NCBI RefSeq assembly: GCF_001884105.1
Contig: NZ_MACI01000016.1
Span: 1 to 39,364, forward strand
Origin: Bacillus luti
GTDB taxonomy: Bacteria > Bacillota > Bacilli > Bacillales > Bacillaceae_G
DNA length: 39,364 bases
Reading direction: 5' to 3'
Below are positions 14,067-22,071 of this stretch, in pieces. The number at the start of each line of letters is the position of its first letter. Within the stretch, counting starts at the first letter, position 1. The translations under genes were made by a program, and so were the position numbers. Under the pieces are notes generated by a model. It was not told the DNA's origin. It ran no database searches and was given only the letters and a program-made list of their open reading frames with translations.

Positions 14067-15542
14067 TTATACATAACGAATATCTACATTTGTTTTTAGT
14101 CCCAGGATATTTCGTACTTGTTGTTCGGAATGCACTTTTAATAATTGGTGGATTGCATATTTACGTAGATCTTCACTCACGATGCCAAATTTTTCTCTTA
14201 AAATACGTTGGAAAGATGTCTCGAACATTTGATTGTAACGATTACTTACAAACAAGGCATTGTTAAAAACAAAATCTTGATGGAACTTAGCGAAACATAA
14301 TTTGTGAAAAGAAAAGTCTTCCGGAACTTGAAATGTTTTTTTTGATTTATACTCTTGCTGCATGTGATAAAGTTGCTTTTTTTCGTATGGAGTCATAAAT
14401 TCATCTTTTAAAATATCAAATTCTGTGATCAATTTTTTTGCATCCAAATCCATTTTGGCACTTTTTTTTGTAAATTCGATCTGAAGATCGTTTTGTTTAC
14501 GGAAATTAATATAATGATGTAATTCGGATGCGTATTTTTCGGGAATACTCACGTTTCTGTCTGGAAATAGTACAAGATTATTATTTAAATCAATATTATC
14601 TATTGTTAGATCCATAACTTCCTCTAATCGCGCCGCCGTGTAAATTAACAACCTGATAATATGGTAATTTCGGTAATGATCTCGTAATTTGCTTTTAGAA
14701 ATCATGGATATTTTTTCTTTTCGAGTTACCTTTTCCAGTTTTTCTTTAGATCTTTCTAGTACAATTTGGATCTTTTCATCAATTTCATTGTGGTCAAGTT
14801 CGTTTACGATACGCTCACATTTTTTGATCTTATGTTTGTCTATAAAAATCCGTTGGTAGTGTAGGAAACTAAGGATATTACTGATTTTTTTGTTCAAAAA
14901 TGATTCTTTAATATCACGTTTTAATTCGTAATCGATAAATTCATTAATTAATTGTTCATTTTCGCTGTTTATCTGGCTGCAACGGTGGATAAAAACATAA
15001 TCATAGAAAGATAAAATGCTATTTTGAACAGATTGAGACGTTTTTTTCTTTTCGAATCGTTCGGATATGTATGTGTGTACTTCATCAAGTTTTGGCTGGT
15101 ACAGTTTATCAAATTTTATGTTAGATAAAGTCATGTATGTTGGAGAAGGAAGATCCTTAATTAATTTTTGGTTTTTCGAATCTGTTGTATCAAACTCACA
15201 AAAATCTTCTCTTAAAGAAATTTCTTTGTAAAATTCTTTTTTCTTGTTGTCGTCTTCGTATAAAACTTGGAATTTAGCCTTTGCACGTAGGGTTTTAAAG
15301 AAATTTTCTCTTTCGTTTAGATATAAGAACGTTAATGTATCGTATGTAAAATGATAAGTCCCTGTAAACGAACTGAAGTGTAATATCGTTTTTTGTTTCC
15401 CAGGCGTTAGGGAAAATTTGAAATTTGCCGTTTTATTGTCTAATAAAAAGGACATCGCGCCCAAAATTTTTCCGTCTTCTAACTGTATATCCATACCGGT
15501 TCTTTTAAAATCGTTAAATCGGATATCATAACGTTTAATCAT
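14067..15542 (-). CDS. Divergent tyrosine-recombinase-like protein
   Basis: A 491-aa protein; ATG 15542 follows GAGGAGGG. The C-terminal third has the phage-integrase outline: IIRLLIYTAARLEEVMDLT (about 295-313) with Arg305 as the first catalytic arginine, then EDLRKYAIHQLL (458-469) with Arg460, LGL at 480-482 and Tyr490 next to the end. The usual His of HxLR is Glu458, and the His of LGH is Leu482. The long N-terminal 280 residues are beta-rich then helical and unassigned. It may be an active divergent enzyme using other residues, or a DNA-binding derivative. A good promoter lies upstream. Confidence 0.65.
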   Translation of the reverse strand: MIKRYDIRFNDFKRTGMDIQLEDGKILGAMSFLLDNKTANFKFSLTPGKQKTILHFSSFTGTYHFTYDTLTFLYLNERENFFKTLRAKAKFQVLYEDDNKKKEFYKEISLREDFCEFDTTDSKNQKLIKDLPSPTYMTLSNIKFDKLYQPKLDEVHTYISERFEKKKTSQSVQNSILSFYDYVFIHRCSQINSENEQLINEFIDYELKRDIKESFLNKKISNILSFLHYQRIFIDKHKIKKCERIVNELDHNEIDEKIQIVLERSKEKLEKVTRKEKISMISKSKLRDHYRNYHIIRLLIYTAARLEEVMDLTIDNIDLNNNLVLFPDRNVSIPEKYASELHHYINFRKQNDLQIEFTKKSAKMDLDAKKLITEFDILKDEFMTPYEKKQLYHMQQEYKSKKTFQVPEDFSFHKLCFAKFHQDFVFNNALFVSNRYNQMFETSFQRILREKFGIVSEDLRKYAIHQLLKVHSEQQVRNILGLKTNVDIRYV

Positions 15543-15565
15543 GCAAATCCCTCCTCTAATACTAT

Positions 15566-15594
15566 TTTATATACAGTAAAAAATACTTGCGCAA
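15566..15594 (-). promoter_or_regulatory. Sigma-A-like promoter of the tyrosine-recombinase-like gene
   Basis: Read leftward: TTGCGC (plus-strand 15589-15594), a 17-bp spacer, TATAAA (15566-15571). The spacer carries the same GTAAAAAATACT core as the repeats at 3786 and 6888, so these promoters may share a regulator. Confidence 0.6.
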
Positions 15595-15746
15595 AAATGT
15601 CAAACTTTCTCTTATTTATTTTTGTAAAGAAACTGAAAACCCTTTTGTTTATATAGATTAGTAGTCCATTTCTACTTTACGCACCTTTAATATCACCGTA
15701 TATTTGAATTAATGGTTTATTTTTCTTATCGAGAGGAGGAATTGTT

Positions 15747-15980
15747 TTGAAACTATTAGAGGAAATAGTGATTCAAGCATACAAAGATGCTGCAAGTGAG
15801 GATCTCCGGAATGTACCCAAAATAGAACAGATCAATAGTGCATTAATGGATAAAAATGGTATAGAAGTTGCTAAATCGGATGAGTGTTTGGATGAATTAA
15901 GAGTAGTATTAAATAAACTAAATTTAACCTATGACGAATCAGGGGAAATTAAGAATCCTATAATAAGAGAAGTTTGGTAG
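15747..15980 (+). CDS. Small protein of unknown function
   Basis: A 77-aa acidic protein, TTG 15747 behind GAGAGGAGG. Predicted mostly helical, with one cysteine. It begins MKLLEEIVIQAYKDAA and ends IIREVW. Divergent from the recombinase-like gene and 13 bp upstream of the next frame, so part of a short operon (15747, 15994, 16234). Family unknown. Confidence 0.65.
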   Translation: MKLLEEIVIQAYKDAASEDLRNVPKIEQINSALMDKNGIEVAKSDECLDELRVVLNKLNLTYDESGEIKNPIIREVW

Positions 15981-15993
15981 AGGAGGAAAATTT

Positions 15994-16152
15994 GTGGCAC
16001 GTAGAACAAGAAGTGATTGTACAGTAGGGACATTTGAAAAGAAAAATGGATTACCACCGGGGACTATAAGAAATCCGGATGGTAGAGATACAAGAAGTGA
16101 TAAAAAGATAGGTACTATTAGAAAAGAAGCTGAAAAAATGGATAGAAAATGA
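15994..16152 (+). CDS. Small basic protein with an internal repeat
   Basis: A 52-aa basic protein from GTG 15994, shortly after AGAGGAGG. The N-terminal RTRSDCTVGTFEKK and the C-terminal DTRSDKKIGTIRKE align, so the protein is an imperfect duplication of a TRSDxxxGTxxK unit around NGLPPGTIRNPDGR. Such short Arg/Lys units may bind nucleic acid, but there is no recognised domain. Confidence 0.55.
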   Translation: MARRTRSDCTVGTFEKKNGLPPGTIRNPDGRDTRSDKKIGTIRKEAEKMDRK

Positions 16153-16233
16153 AAATTGTTATATAAAGAAATTACAATTCTTTTTCCTTAATGGTATAAT
16201 TATCCTATTATTCTGGATAGGAGGTGTGAAATT

Positions 16234-16386
16234 ATGAATGATCCTAAAGATTATGATCGTGTTTATGAAAATGAATCCGATGGACAAACATTTCGTGGTT
16301 ATGACCACGAGGATGGAACTACTTCTTGGATTTCGGAAGATGGTACTTTAGATAGTGTCACTCCGACACCGTCTGACGATGAATAA
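16234..16386 (+). CDS. Small acidic protein
   Basis: A 50-aa strongly acidic protein from ATG 16234 behind GGATAGGAGGTG, a near-perfect ribosome site. It begins MNDPKDYDRVYENESDG and ends TPTPSDDE. Its charge is opposite to that of the preceding 52-aa basic protein, and the two could pair. No known family. Confidence 0.6.
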   Translation: MNDPKDYDRVYENESDGQTFRGYDHEDGTTSWISEDGTLDSVTPTPSDDE

Positions 16387-16473
16387 TAGGAATAAGAGCG
16401 TATTGGACCTATAATAAGGTTCGATACTTTCTTATTTTTTGTACTTTATTTTAGACAGAGTACCTATTAAGTA

Positions 16474-16501
16474 AAAAAGAGACCAATATTGGTCTCTTTT
16501 T
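16474..16501. terminator. Bidirectional terminator
   Basis: A perfect palindrome, AAAAGAGACCAATA / TATTGGTCTCTTTT, between the rightward gene ending at 16386 and the leftward gene ending at 16500. A and T tracts on both sides let it work both ways. Confidence 0.85.
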
Positions 16502-16988
16502 ATAATGAAATTACTTCTTCAAATTCGATGAATTGACTTAGTATTTCGTCTGTGTATTTGATGCCTTTACATTTAACTTTATTTTCCGGTAAGATATCGA
16601 AGCTTGTAAATTGTACATCAGCACCGTGTTTGGTAAGTGGTGTTTTTTCTTTAGTTGTTAAGTTATAAGTAAAGAAATTACCTCCGATAGCTACCGTTCC
16701 GTGTCCAAATCCAATGATTACTCCAAGAGTTTCATGGTTAATCCATTTTACAAACTTGGGAATAAAGTTTCCTTCAGGTTCGATCAGTGTAGTGAATTCC
16801 CCAATAATATTATTAAACATATATAGGGATCCGAAACATTCCCATTCTAGGGGATCGATAAATACTGTATTCTGTCCATTTGGGGATACAATCGGTTCGC
16901 TTGGATATTCGAAATCTATTTTTTCTTTGTTTTCGTTTTCGACTTTATAAATAATACGATTATCGAAGTCATATTCTAATTTATACAT
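16500..16988 (-). CDS. Protein of unknown function, possibly DUF4652-like
   Basis: A 162-aa beta-rich protein starting at ATG 16988, with GAAGGAGAGG upstream (the longer frame to 17033 has no ribosome site). It begins MYKLEYDFDNRIIYKV and contains SPNGQNTVFIDPLEWE and ITFGFGHG-like stretches, as in short propeller-blade proteins of Bacillus (DUF4652-like, low certainty). It overlaps the end of the Mrr-like gene: the start is 2 bp from the stop of the upstream gene. This strict coupling suggests a nuclease partner or immunity role, not proven. Confidence 0.6.
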   Translation of the reverse strand: MYKLEYDFDNRIIYKVENENKEKIDFEYPSEPIVSPNGQNTVFIDPLEWECFGSLYMFNNIIGEFTTLIEPEGNFIPKFVKWINHETLGVIIGFGHGTVAIGGNFFTYNLTTKEKTPLTKHGADVQFTSFDILPENKVKCKGIKYTDEILSQFIEFEEVISL

Positions 16989-16989
16989 C

Positions 16990-17445
16990 TTATTCCTCTC
17001 CTTCTTCTGGTAAATGTCCGTGTAATAGGACATGTTTTAATTCCTTGTGATCTCGTACAATTTCCTCTAATTCCGCTAAGGCAAATACTATTAATTTGAA
17101 TCCCATGCTTTGTTCAATGTTATGTAAAAAATCATAGAAGTTCGCTGTAGGGTTATGAGGAGTGACAAGTACCCAGCCGTCAGGATGATGCTGTTTTGCC
17201 TTGACAATTTCATTGAATACTTCTGATTGTTGTGGCATACGTTTCTCACGTTTACATTGGAATATCCAGGTTTGTTCAAAGCCTAAGTTGAAAGGTAGTT
17301 CTACATAATACTTTGCGACGACATCGCGCCCTTTGTCCCCGCCACCTCTTCCAAACCACTCTCGGTTTCGAAAACCTTGTTTTCCTAGGACATGGAAAAT
17401 GAATTTTTCGAAATGTCGTGCATCAATTGTGTCCCAATTAATCAT
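16990..17445 (-). CDS. Mrr-like restriction endonuclease-fold protein
   Basis: A 151-aa single-domain protein. FGRGGGDKGRD (31-41, catalytic Asp) followed by WIFQCKR (60-66, the QxK motif) is the signature of Mrr/PD-(D/E)XK nucleases; LVTPHNPTANFYDF follows. Start ATG 17445 lies upstream of a poor ribosome site. It lacks the N-terminal winged helix of full Mrr, so target choice must come from elsewhere. It is the first gene of a two-gene leftward operon with 16500-16988. A role in defence against incoming DNA is likely from the family. Confidence 0.72.
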   Translation of the reverse strand: MINWDTIDARHFEKFIFHVLGKQGFRNREWFGRGGGDKGRDVVAKYYVELPFNLGFEQTWIFQCKREKRMPQQSEVFNEIVKAKQHHPDGWVLVTPHNPTANFYDFLHNIEQSMGFKLIVFALAELEEIVRDHKELKHVLLHGHLPEEGEE

Positions 17446-17534
17446 GATTTCTCCGTCTCCTATTCTTTTTATTGTTAGTATACCGTATTTTTATAGAACT
17501 TAAAAAAACGATAATGAAAGCGTATTGTTCAAAT

Positions 17535-17990
17535 TTATAGGATTCCTTTTAGCTTGCTTTTAAAGTCTTCAGAAAAAACATCGTTTGCAACTGCATCGAT
17601 AAGCACTTGTAGTAATTCTGTTTCTGTAATATCTAGAGGACGTAATACAAGACGTTCACTATTTTTTGTTGGCTTGTAATAAGCGAAGCGAATTTCGTCA
17701 CGTTTTTTTTCTTTTACATAAATTCTTTCAATCACATCAGTGTGATCAGAGGATGTTACCTTTCCTCTTGCTAGTACATCACAATATTCAGTGCTCTTTA
17801 AAATATTTTTTGGCGAAGTGCTTTTATTAAGACCATCCACTACTTTATAATCCACCAGAAGCTTTGCAATTGCTAAATTAATTAATCCGTTTTTACTAAC
17901 ACTTGTTTGTTCACTTAGTAAATCCAAGTTATCTAATAAATTTTGATTTAAGTACATGTTCAGTCGGGAATTCTTTTCAATTTCGGTCAT
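17535..17990 (-). CDS. Ribbon-helix-helix regulator
   Basis: A 151-aa protein from ATG 17990 behind AAGGAGCG. Residues about 8-50 (SRLNMYLNQNLLDNLDLLSE, VSKNGLINLAIAKLL) form an RHH/CopG-type DNA-binding domain. The C-terminal 90 residues are unassigned and include a Lys/Arg-rich strand. Upstream, repeats of GTGTTAA form a perfect palindrome (18031-18045), so it is probably autoregulated. It could control its own expression or a partner encoded elsewhere; no toxin-like gene is adjacent. Confidence 0.7.
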   Translation of the reverse strand: MTEIEKNSRLNMYLNQNLLDNLDLLSEQTSVSKNGLINLAIAKLLVDYKVVDGLNKSTSPKNILKSTEYCDVLARGKVTSSDHTDVIERIYVKEKKRDEIRFAYYKPTKNSERLVLRPLDITETELLQVLIDAVANDVFSEDFKSKLKGIL

Positions 17991-18010
17991 AATCAATATC
18001 GCTCCTTATC

Positions 18011-18063
18011 GTGTGTTAAAATAACTTATGGTGTTAATTTAACACACTAATAATTTTAACACA
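18011..18063. promoter_or_regulatory. GTGTTAA operator cluster
   Basis: GTGTGTTAAAAT (18011-18022), a perfect GTGTTAA-T-TTAACAC palindrome (18031-18045) and ATTTTAACACA (about 18053-18063) lie within 53 bp upstream of the RHH gene. Regular inverted copies of one heptamer are typical for RHH operators. Confidence 0.65.
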
Positions 18064-18082
18064 AGTGTAAAAATGACAAAAA

Positions 18083-18111
18083 AAAGAAAGTGGAATTCTC
18101 CACTCTCTTTC
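18083..18111 (-). terminator. Terminator of the 18112 gene
   Basis: On the minus strand the stem AGTGGA/TCCACT, extended by GAAAG/CTTTC-like pairs, is followed by a T-rich run, just downstream of the stop of the 78-aa gene. Confidence 0.75.
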
Positions 18112-18348
18112 TTAAAATAATTTTGATATCCAAGAACCGATGGCTGCCAAGCTTGTCCCACCAGCAAGTGTCAACTTTAATACTCGGTATTTGCTTGGAG
18201 TCCACTCAAATACCTCCTCGGCGCTTTCAACCCCATTAATCGTATGTACTTTTTCAATTTTAATGTTGTATTCATTTTCATTTTCGAGAATGTGAAACAC
18301 TTTGTCTTTTGTGATTTTTGTTTTTAAAAGCGTTTTGAATTGATTCAT
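18112..18348 (-). CDS. Small protein with C-terminal hydrophobic segment
   Basis: A 78-aa protein from ATG 18348 behind GGGAGGAATT (the frame upstream to 18384 lacks a ribosome site). The N-terminal 55 residues are charged; the end, LKLTLAGGTSLAAIGSWISKLF, is amphipathic or membrane-like with small residues (GG, AA). This outline fits a small membrane or secreted peptide, but there is no signal peptide and no known family. Single gene with its own terminator. Confidence 0.65.
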   Translation of the reverse strand: MNQFKTLLKTKITKDKVFHILENENEYNIKIEKVHTINGVESAEEVFEWTPSKYRVLKLTLAGGTSLAAIGSWISKLF

Positions 18349-18669
18349 ATCAATTCCTCCCCTGTTTGTTTTTTTGAAACTCATACTTTAAATGTTGAAA
18401 GTATGTTTTATTAAAGCACTACTGTCCTTTAATGCTCCTTTTTTTAAAATTACAGGGTTATATTTGGAATGATAAATGAATCATTTCGTTTTGTATAAGT
18501 AGTATATATCCTAAAAAACCCAATTACTAGATTAAATTAAAAAAAATCAATTTTTCTTTTCTATACAGTTCTATTTGGGCTGTTAAAAAACCAGTTTAAT
18601 ATAAAACCATTAGTGGATTCATAAAAACGTGAATATAGGGCAAATAAACGCCTTATATTTAAAAGTAGA

Positions 18670-18850
18670 GCAAAAAACCTCCCAAAAATAAAAGGGAGGC
18701 TTAGGGAATAGTAGGGAAGCTCGTTTGGGATTCCCTATGTATAGATCCAAAAAAATGACGAGGAATTACAAGATTCGTTTTTTAAAAGGCAAGAAATCGA
18801 CGAGGCTCTTTCAGATTCGCTGAAAATCGACTAGTCCTCCAGTTTAATGT
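18670..18850 (-). ncRNA. Possible structured RNA with terminator
   Basis: The gene-free stretch at 18385-19066 carries, on the minus strand, a terminator CCTCCC (plus 18678-18683) / GGGAGG (18694-18699) followed by T6. Upstream of it are inverted pairs AGGGAAT/ATTCCCT (18703-18709, 18730-18736) and TTTCAG/CTGAAA (18809-18814, 18820-18825), and two related direct blocks, GACGAGG...AGATTCG, at about 18758 and 18799. No promoter is certain, and the RNA family is not recognised. Confidence 0.35.
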
Positions 18851-18941
18851 TACGTTACTAGAAATATATGTACTTGTACAAAGAAAAAGACTGTTAAATC
18901 AATGTTTAAGACATGAAATTTAAAATCGAACAAGAAATCGA

Positions 18942-18966
18942 AAATCGAACAAAATTTGTTCGATTT
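18942..18966. promoter_or_regulatory. Perfect 25-bp palindrome upstream of the lipoprotein gene
   Basis: AAATCGAACAAA-A-TTTGTTCGATTT is a perfect 12+1+12 palindrome. A further direct ATCGAACAAG copy lies at about 18924. It sits about 100 bp upstream of the 19067 start and is probably an operator; the regulator is unknown. Confidence 0.55.
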
Positions 18967-19066
18967 GTTTTATTTTGTTTTATTTTCAAAAATATAGAAA
19001 TTAAGTTTTGAATCGTATAAAATAAACCGGTCGTGGTATTTAAAATTGATAAAAAGGGATGATGAG

Positions 19067-20215
19067 ATGAATTGGAAAATGAAATCTTTGGGGATCATGT
19101 CTGTATTTTCGCTTGTTTTAGTGGGCTGTGGGGAAGATAAAAAGGTAGAAACAACCTCCCAGAACAAGACAGGGACGACAGAAGAAAGATCTATAAACAA
19201 AACGACCTCTACGGATTCAAAAAAGACAGAAAGTAAAACAGAAGGCGAGAATTCTGAGGAAATTGAAGGTGGAGGAAGGATCGTTGATCCGAAGAGTCCC
19301 TTCCGTATAGGAAAAGTGGAACAACAATTGGGAAAAGAAAGTTTTACGAATTTGGAACTGGATAAGTACGATGAAGACAGTGTTTATTTCATTCCAGAAC
19401 GTGATAATTTAGGAGTTCTTTTTACTTCAAAGGCAAAGCCTTATATTTCTACGTATGAGAATGGAAAATGGACCAAAGATAAAGAGATTAAAGTGGAATC
19501 TATCGTGTCAGGTGGAGAATTTATCGCTATGGGTTATGGGGCTATAGAAGTGCAAAGTGGAGAAAGCCAGGTAACACATGTATTTGTAAATTATAAAGGA
19601 GATGTTGTATTTAAAGACAAAACAGATAACCTTCGCTCTGTAAGTGTTAACGAGTCTTTAGGTTCTAACAAATTACAAAATTCTATTGTTGGTTCTAGTA
19701 AAGGGAACTTGATTTTTCATAAAGAAAACGAAAATCAAATAACTGTAATGTCTCAAAAAGATGGGAAAGAAATAATGAAACTGGACAGAACAAAAGATTC
19801 TCCTGCGCTGCACGGATACTTTAATGTAGATAAAAAAACGCTGCTCGAAAGTGATGAGATTTACGACTTTGATAAGAAAAAATATGTCTATGATACACAG
19901 GGTCAAAGGCTGAGACCAGATAAAAATGGTAAAGTTGTAGCTTCTGATAATGGTAAATACTTCTTTGTAGATAAATCCGTAGAGAAATCCAACGGACAGA
20001 GTATTGGGCATTTTGAAGTCTATGAACAAAAATTGGGACCGGAAAATCAAAGGAAATATAAGATGGAATTCCCAGGATTTTTTAAAGACGAAGAAAGTTA
20101 TATTGTAACAGATACAGGGGACAAAATAGTTTTCTATGGATATTACCAATACGAAGATAAGCCAGCGATTTATATGACTCAGGTTACTTATAAAAATAAC
20201 CAAAACAAAAAATAA
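19067..20215 (+). CDS. Predicted lipoprotein
   Basis: A 382-aa secreted lipoprotein. Start ATG 19067 behind AAAAAGGG; signal peptide MNWKMKSLGIMSVFSLVLVGC with lipobox LVGC, so Cys21 is lipidated. A Thr/Ser/Lys/Glu linker (about 25-75) spaces the body from the membrane. The remainder is beta-rich, with repeats of the type xxYxxGKWTKD and DNGKYFFVD, like a propeller. Function unknown; surface attached to the outer membrane leaflet side of the cell. Single-gene unit with a palindrome upstream and a strong terminator downstream. Confidence 0.8.
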   Translation: MNWKMKSLGIMSVFSLVLVGCGEDKKVETTSQNKTGTTEERSINKTTSTDSKKTESKTEGENSEEIEGGGRIVDPKSPFRIGKVEQQLGKESFTNLELDKYDEDSVYFIPERDNLGVLFTSKAKPYISTYENGKWTKDKEIKVESIVSGGEFIAMGYGAIEVQSGESQVTHVFVNYKGDVVFKDKTDNLRSVSVNESLGSNKLQNSIVGSSKGNLIFHKENENQITVMSQKDGKEIMKLDRTKDSPALHGYFNVDKKTLLESDEIYDFDKKKYVYDTQGQRLRPDKNGKVVASDNGKYFFVDKSVEKSNGQSIGHFEVYEQKLGPENQRKYKMEFPGFFKDEESYIVTDTGDKIVFYGYYQYEDKPAIYMTQVTYKNNQNKK

Positions 20216-20222
20216 CATAAGT

Positions 20223-20262
20223 AAAAGGGATAAGATCCAATATGAATCTTATCCCTTTTATT
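20223..20262 (+). terminator. Terminator of the lipoprotein gene
   Basis: AAAAGGGATAAGAT (20223-20236) pairs with ATCTTATCCCTTTT (20246-20259), followed by a short T-rich run. Confidence 0.9.
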
Positions 20263-20379
20263 AAACTGAATATTCTGTAAATTATTTATCATTTTACTTA
20301 ACGCAAAGGAACTAATACAGATTTTACAGAAATATGGTAATATTTAGACAAATAGAGAGTCAAGAAGGAGGAGAAGCAA

Positions 20380-21471
20380 TTGAACACGATCATTTTTACG
20401 AATCAAAATACGTTTAAGTTAATGAACGACTGGTATCATTTGATGATTTCTCAAAAATCTGATGAAGCGATAACTCTAAAAAAAGAAATCGAAGAACGAA
20501 AAGAAGAATTGAAAGACGATAAGAATTTATTACTGTACTATTCTCTATTAGAATTCCGATACAAAGTGTTAACAAATGGATTAGGGATTACCAAATATAG
20601 TTTCGAAGAGATTGAAACGTTATATACGCCTGAAAATAACCTTCTTATGTTTTATTACCATTTTTTCAAAGGAATTCACCGAACATCAATTTCAAGCTTC
20701 GTAGAAGCGCGAGAACAGTATGAAAAAGCGGAGCGATTATTAAACACCATTTCTGACGAAATTGAACTGGGGGAATTTTATTATAGAGTTGCTGCATTTA
20801 ATAACTATACGTATAAACCACTTAAAGTAATTAAATTTGGAAACATGGCTTTAGATATTTTTGAAAAACATCAAGGTTACGAAATCAATGTTGGACTGTG
20901 TAAAAACCTATTAGGTGGTATTTGTGTACATTTAGATCAATACGAAGAATCCGAGGAATATTTCACAGCTGCAATTGATACCCTTCAAAAGCAAGATGCG
21001 ACGGAGTTAATTTTACGTGTTCGAAATAACCTCGGTTGGCTGTATGCAAGTCAAAATCTTTCTACACTTGCGATTAGACATCTTTCAGAGGTTGTGGAAG
21101 GCATGCCGAATAATTACAAGGCTATTTTATTATTAGCTAGGGAACATCACAAATCAGGAGAAACAGAGAAGGTCTCCGAACTTGTTAACAAAGGATTGGA
21201 GATTTGTAGCGAAAATGATGAATTATACAAACATCATTTCAATATTTTAAAAGAGATGAACTTAAATATTGCTACAGAAAACATCGAAAAAGCAATTTTA
21301 GAAGGAATTGCATATTTCGACAAAGAAGAACTTCATGAGTACACAAGGGAATATACAGAGAAGCTGGCACTTTGTTTCTATAAAGAAGGAAATTCAGTGA
21401 AAGCAAGCCATTATTTTCACATGCAACATAAGGCAAAAGAAAAAAAGAATGAAAAAGGGGCGTTGAAGTAA
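20380..21471 (+). CDS. rap: Rap-family TPR response-regulator phosphatase/regulator
   Basis: A 363-aa helical protein of near-typical Rap length. The N-terminal three-helix bundle (MNDWYHLMISQ..., ALxLKKEIEERKE) is followed by TPR repeats (VEAREQYEKAERLLNTI; EESEEYFTAAIDTLQKQ; LSTLAIRHLSEVVEG). Rap proteins dephosphorylate Spo0F or bind response regulators such as ComA and are blocked by their Phr peptide. TTG 20380 follows AAGGAGGAG. The phr gene overlaps its stop by 1 bp. On B. cereus-group plasmids such pairs can delay sporulation or tune plasmid transfer according to cell density; the exact target here is unknown. Confidence 0.88.
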   Translation: MNTIIFTNQNTFKLMNDWYHLMISQKSDEAITLKKEIEERKEELKDDKNLLLYYSLLEFRYKVLTNGLGITKYSFEEIETLYTPENNLLMFYYHFFKGIHRTSISSFVEAREQYEKAERLLNTISDEIELGEFYYRVAAFNNYTYKPLKVIKFGNMALDIFEKHQGYEINVGLCKNLLGGICVHLDQYEESEEYFTAAIDTLQKQDATELILRVRNNLGWLYASQNLSTLAIRHLSEVVEGMPNNYKAILLLAREHHKSGETEKVSELVNKGLEICSENDELYKHHFNILKEMNLNIATENIEKAILEGIAYFDKEELHEYTREYTEKLALCFYKEGNSVKASHYFHMQHKAKEKKNEKGALK

Positions 21472-21629
21472 TGAAGAAAAAATTAAGTTTGATTGTATTA
21501 GGATTAGGACTTATCGGTTTTTTAGCAATCGGAGCAAATACAAATGATAAGTCTGTTGCTTATGGAGATTATCCGGCGCCTATGAAATTACATAGTGGTT
21601 ACGACGGTGCACACGGAGGAACAATCTAA
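21471..21629 (+). CDS. phr: Phr-type signalling peptide precursor
   Basis: A 52-aa pre-peptide: positive start MKKK, hydrophobic core LSLIVLGLGLIGFLAIGA, then a short exported part ending HSGYDGAHGGTI. Stop and start overlap as TAATG, so it is coupled to rap. The mature signal is probably 5-7 residues from the C-terminal end; candidates are GAHGGTI or AHGGT, a choice that sequence alone cannot settle. After export and cleavage it re-enters through the oligopeptide permease and inhibits Rap. Terminator follows. Confidence 0.85.
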   Translation: MKKKLSLIVLGLGLIGFLAIGANTNDKSVAYGDYPAPMKLHSGYDGAHGGTI

Positions 21630-21635
21630 TATAAA

Positions 21636-21668
21636 CAAAAAGAGACTCGAAATTTGAGTCTCTTTTGT
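21636..21668 (+). terminator. Terminator of rap-phr
   Basis: CAAAAAGAGACTC pairs with GAGTCTCTTTTG around GAAATTT, with T-rich flanks. Confidence 0.88.
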
Positions 21669-21803
21669 AATGAGGATAATGATTTGGTTTTCTTTTATTG
21701 TAACATATCGAACTGGTAAAAAACTGACTATTCTATATTTTGTTGTTAAAAGATTATTTTACGAGGGCATAGCGAAGACAGAGGGAATCCCTTGTCTCCG
21801 TTG

Positions 21804-21938
21804 TTATTCCCTAGGAATCCACTTCCATGTTCGACACACGGTACAGTAAGCATAAACATGGGTCATTGTTACATTTCCACGTCCTCGCTCCCATTCAGCC
21901 GCCCCGCCACAATCTGGACATCGATAAATTTTCCTCAT
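21804..21938 (-). CDS. Small zinc-ribbon protein
   Basis: A 44-aa protein from ATG 21938, 11 bp after GGAAAGG on the minus strand. Two CxxC pairs, CPDC (7-10) and CTVC (32-35), frame a short strand region, so it is a single zinc ribbon. It ends RTWKWIPRE. It is rich in Arg and Trp, fitting nucleic-acid or protein binding. It stands alone between the rap-phr terminator and the 22061 gene. Its higher GC content than its surroundings hints at separate origin. Confidence 0.65.
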   Translation of the reverse strand: MRKIYRCPDCGGAAEWERGRGNVTMTHVYAYCTVCRTWKWIPRE

Positions 21939-22043
21939 TTGAATCAAAACCTTTCCGAATTGAATTTTGTTACAAACCGAATATAACCCTTACAAAATTA
22001 ATTAATAGTCTGGTAATAATGTTACGAAAAGGTTATAGAACAA

Positions 22044-22071
22044 TAAAAAAACACGCCATTTTATTGGCGTG
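22044..22071 (-). terminator. Terminator overlapping the end of the 22061 gene
   Basis: CACGCCA (22052-22058) and TGGCGTG (22065-22071) form a stem; on the minus strand it runs into T7. The stop codon lies in the loop. Confidence 0.8.

Noticed and set aside
14067-15542. Standard phage integrase with an att site
   Set aside because: Two catalytic histidines are missing and no duplicated attachment-like site was seen beside it.
19673-20218. 181-codon minus frame within the lipoprotein gene
   Set aside because: Long only because the sense strand is AT-rich; no start signal and it opposes a clear lipoprotein.
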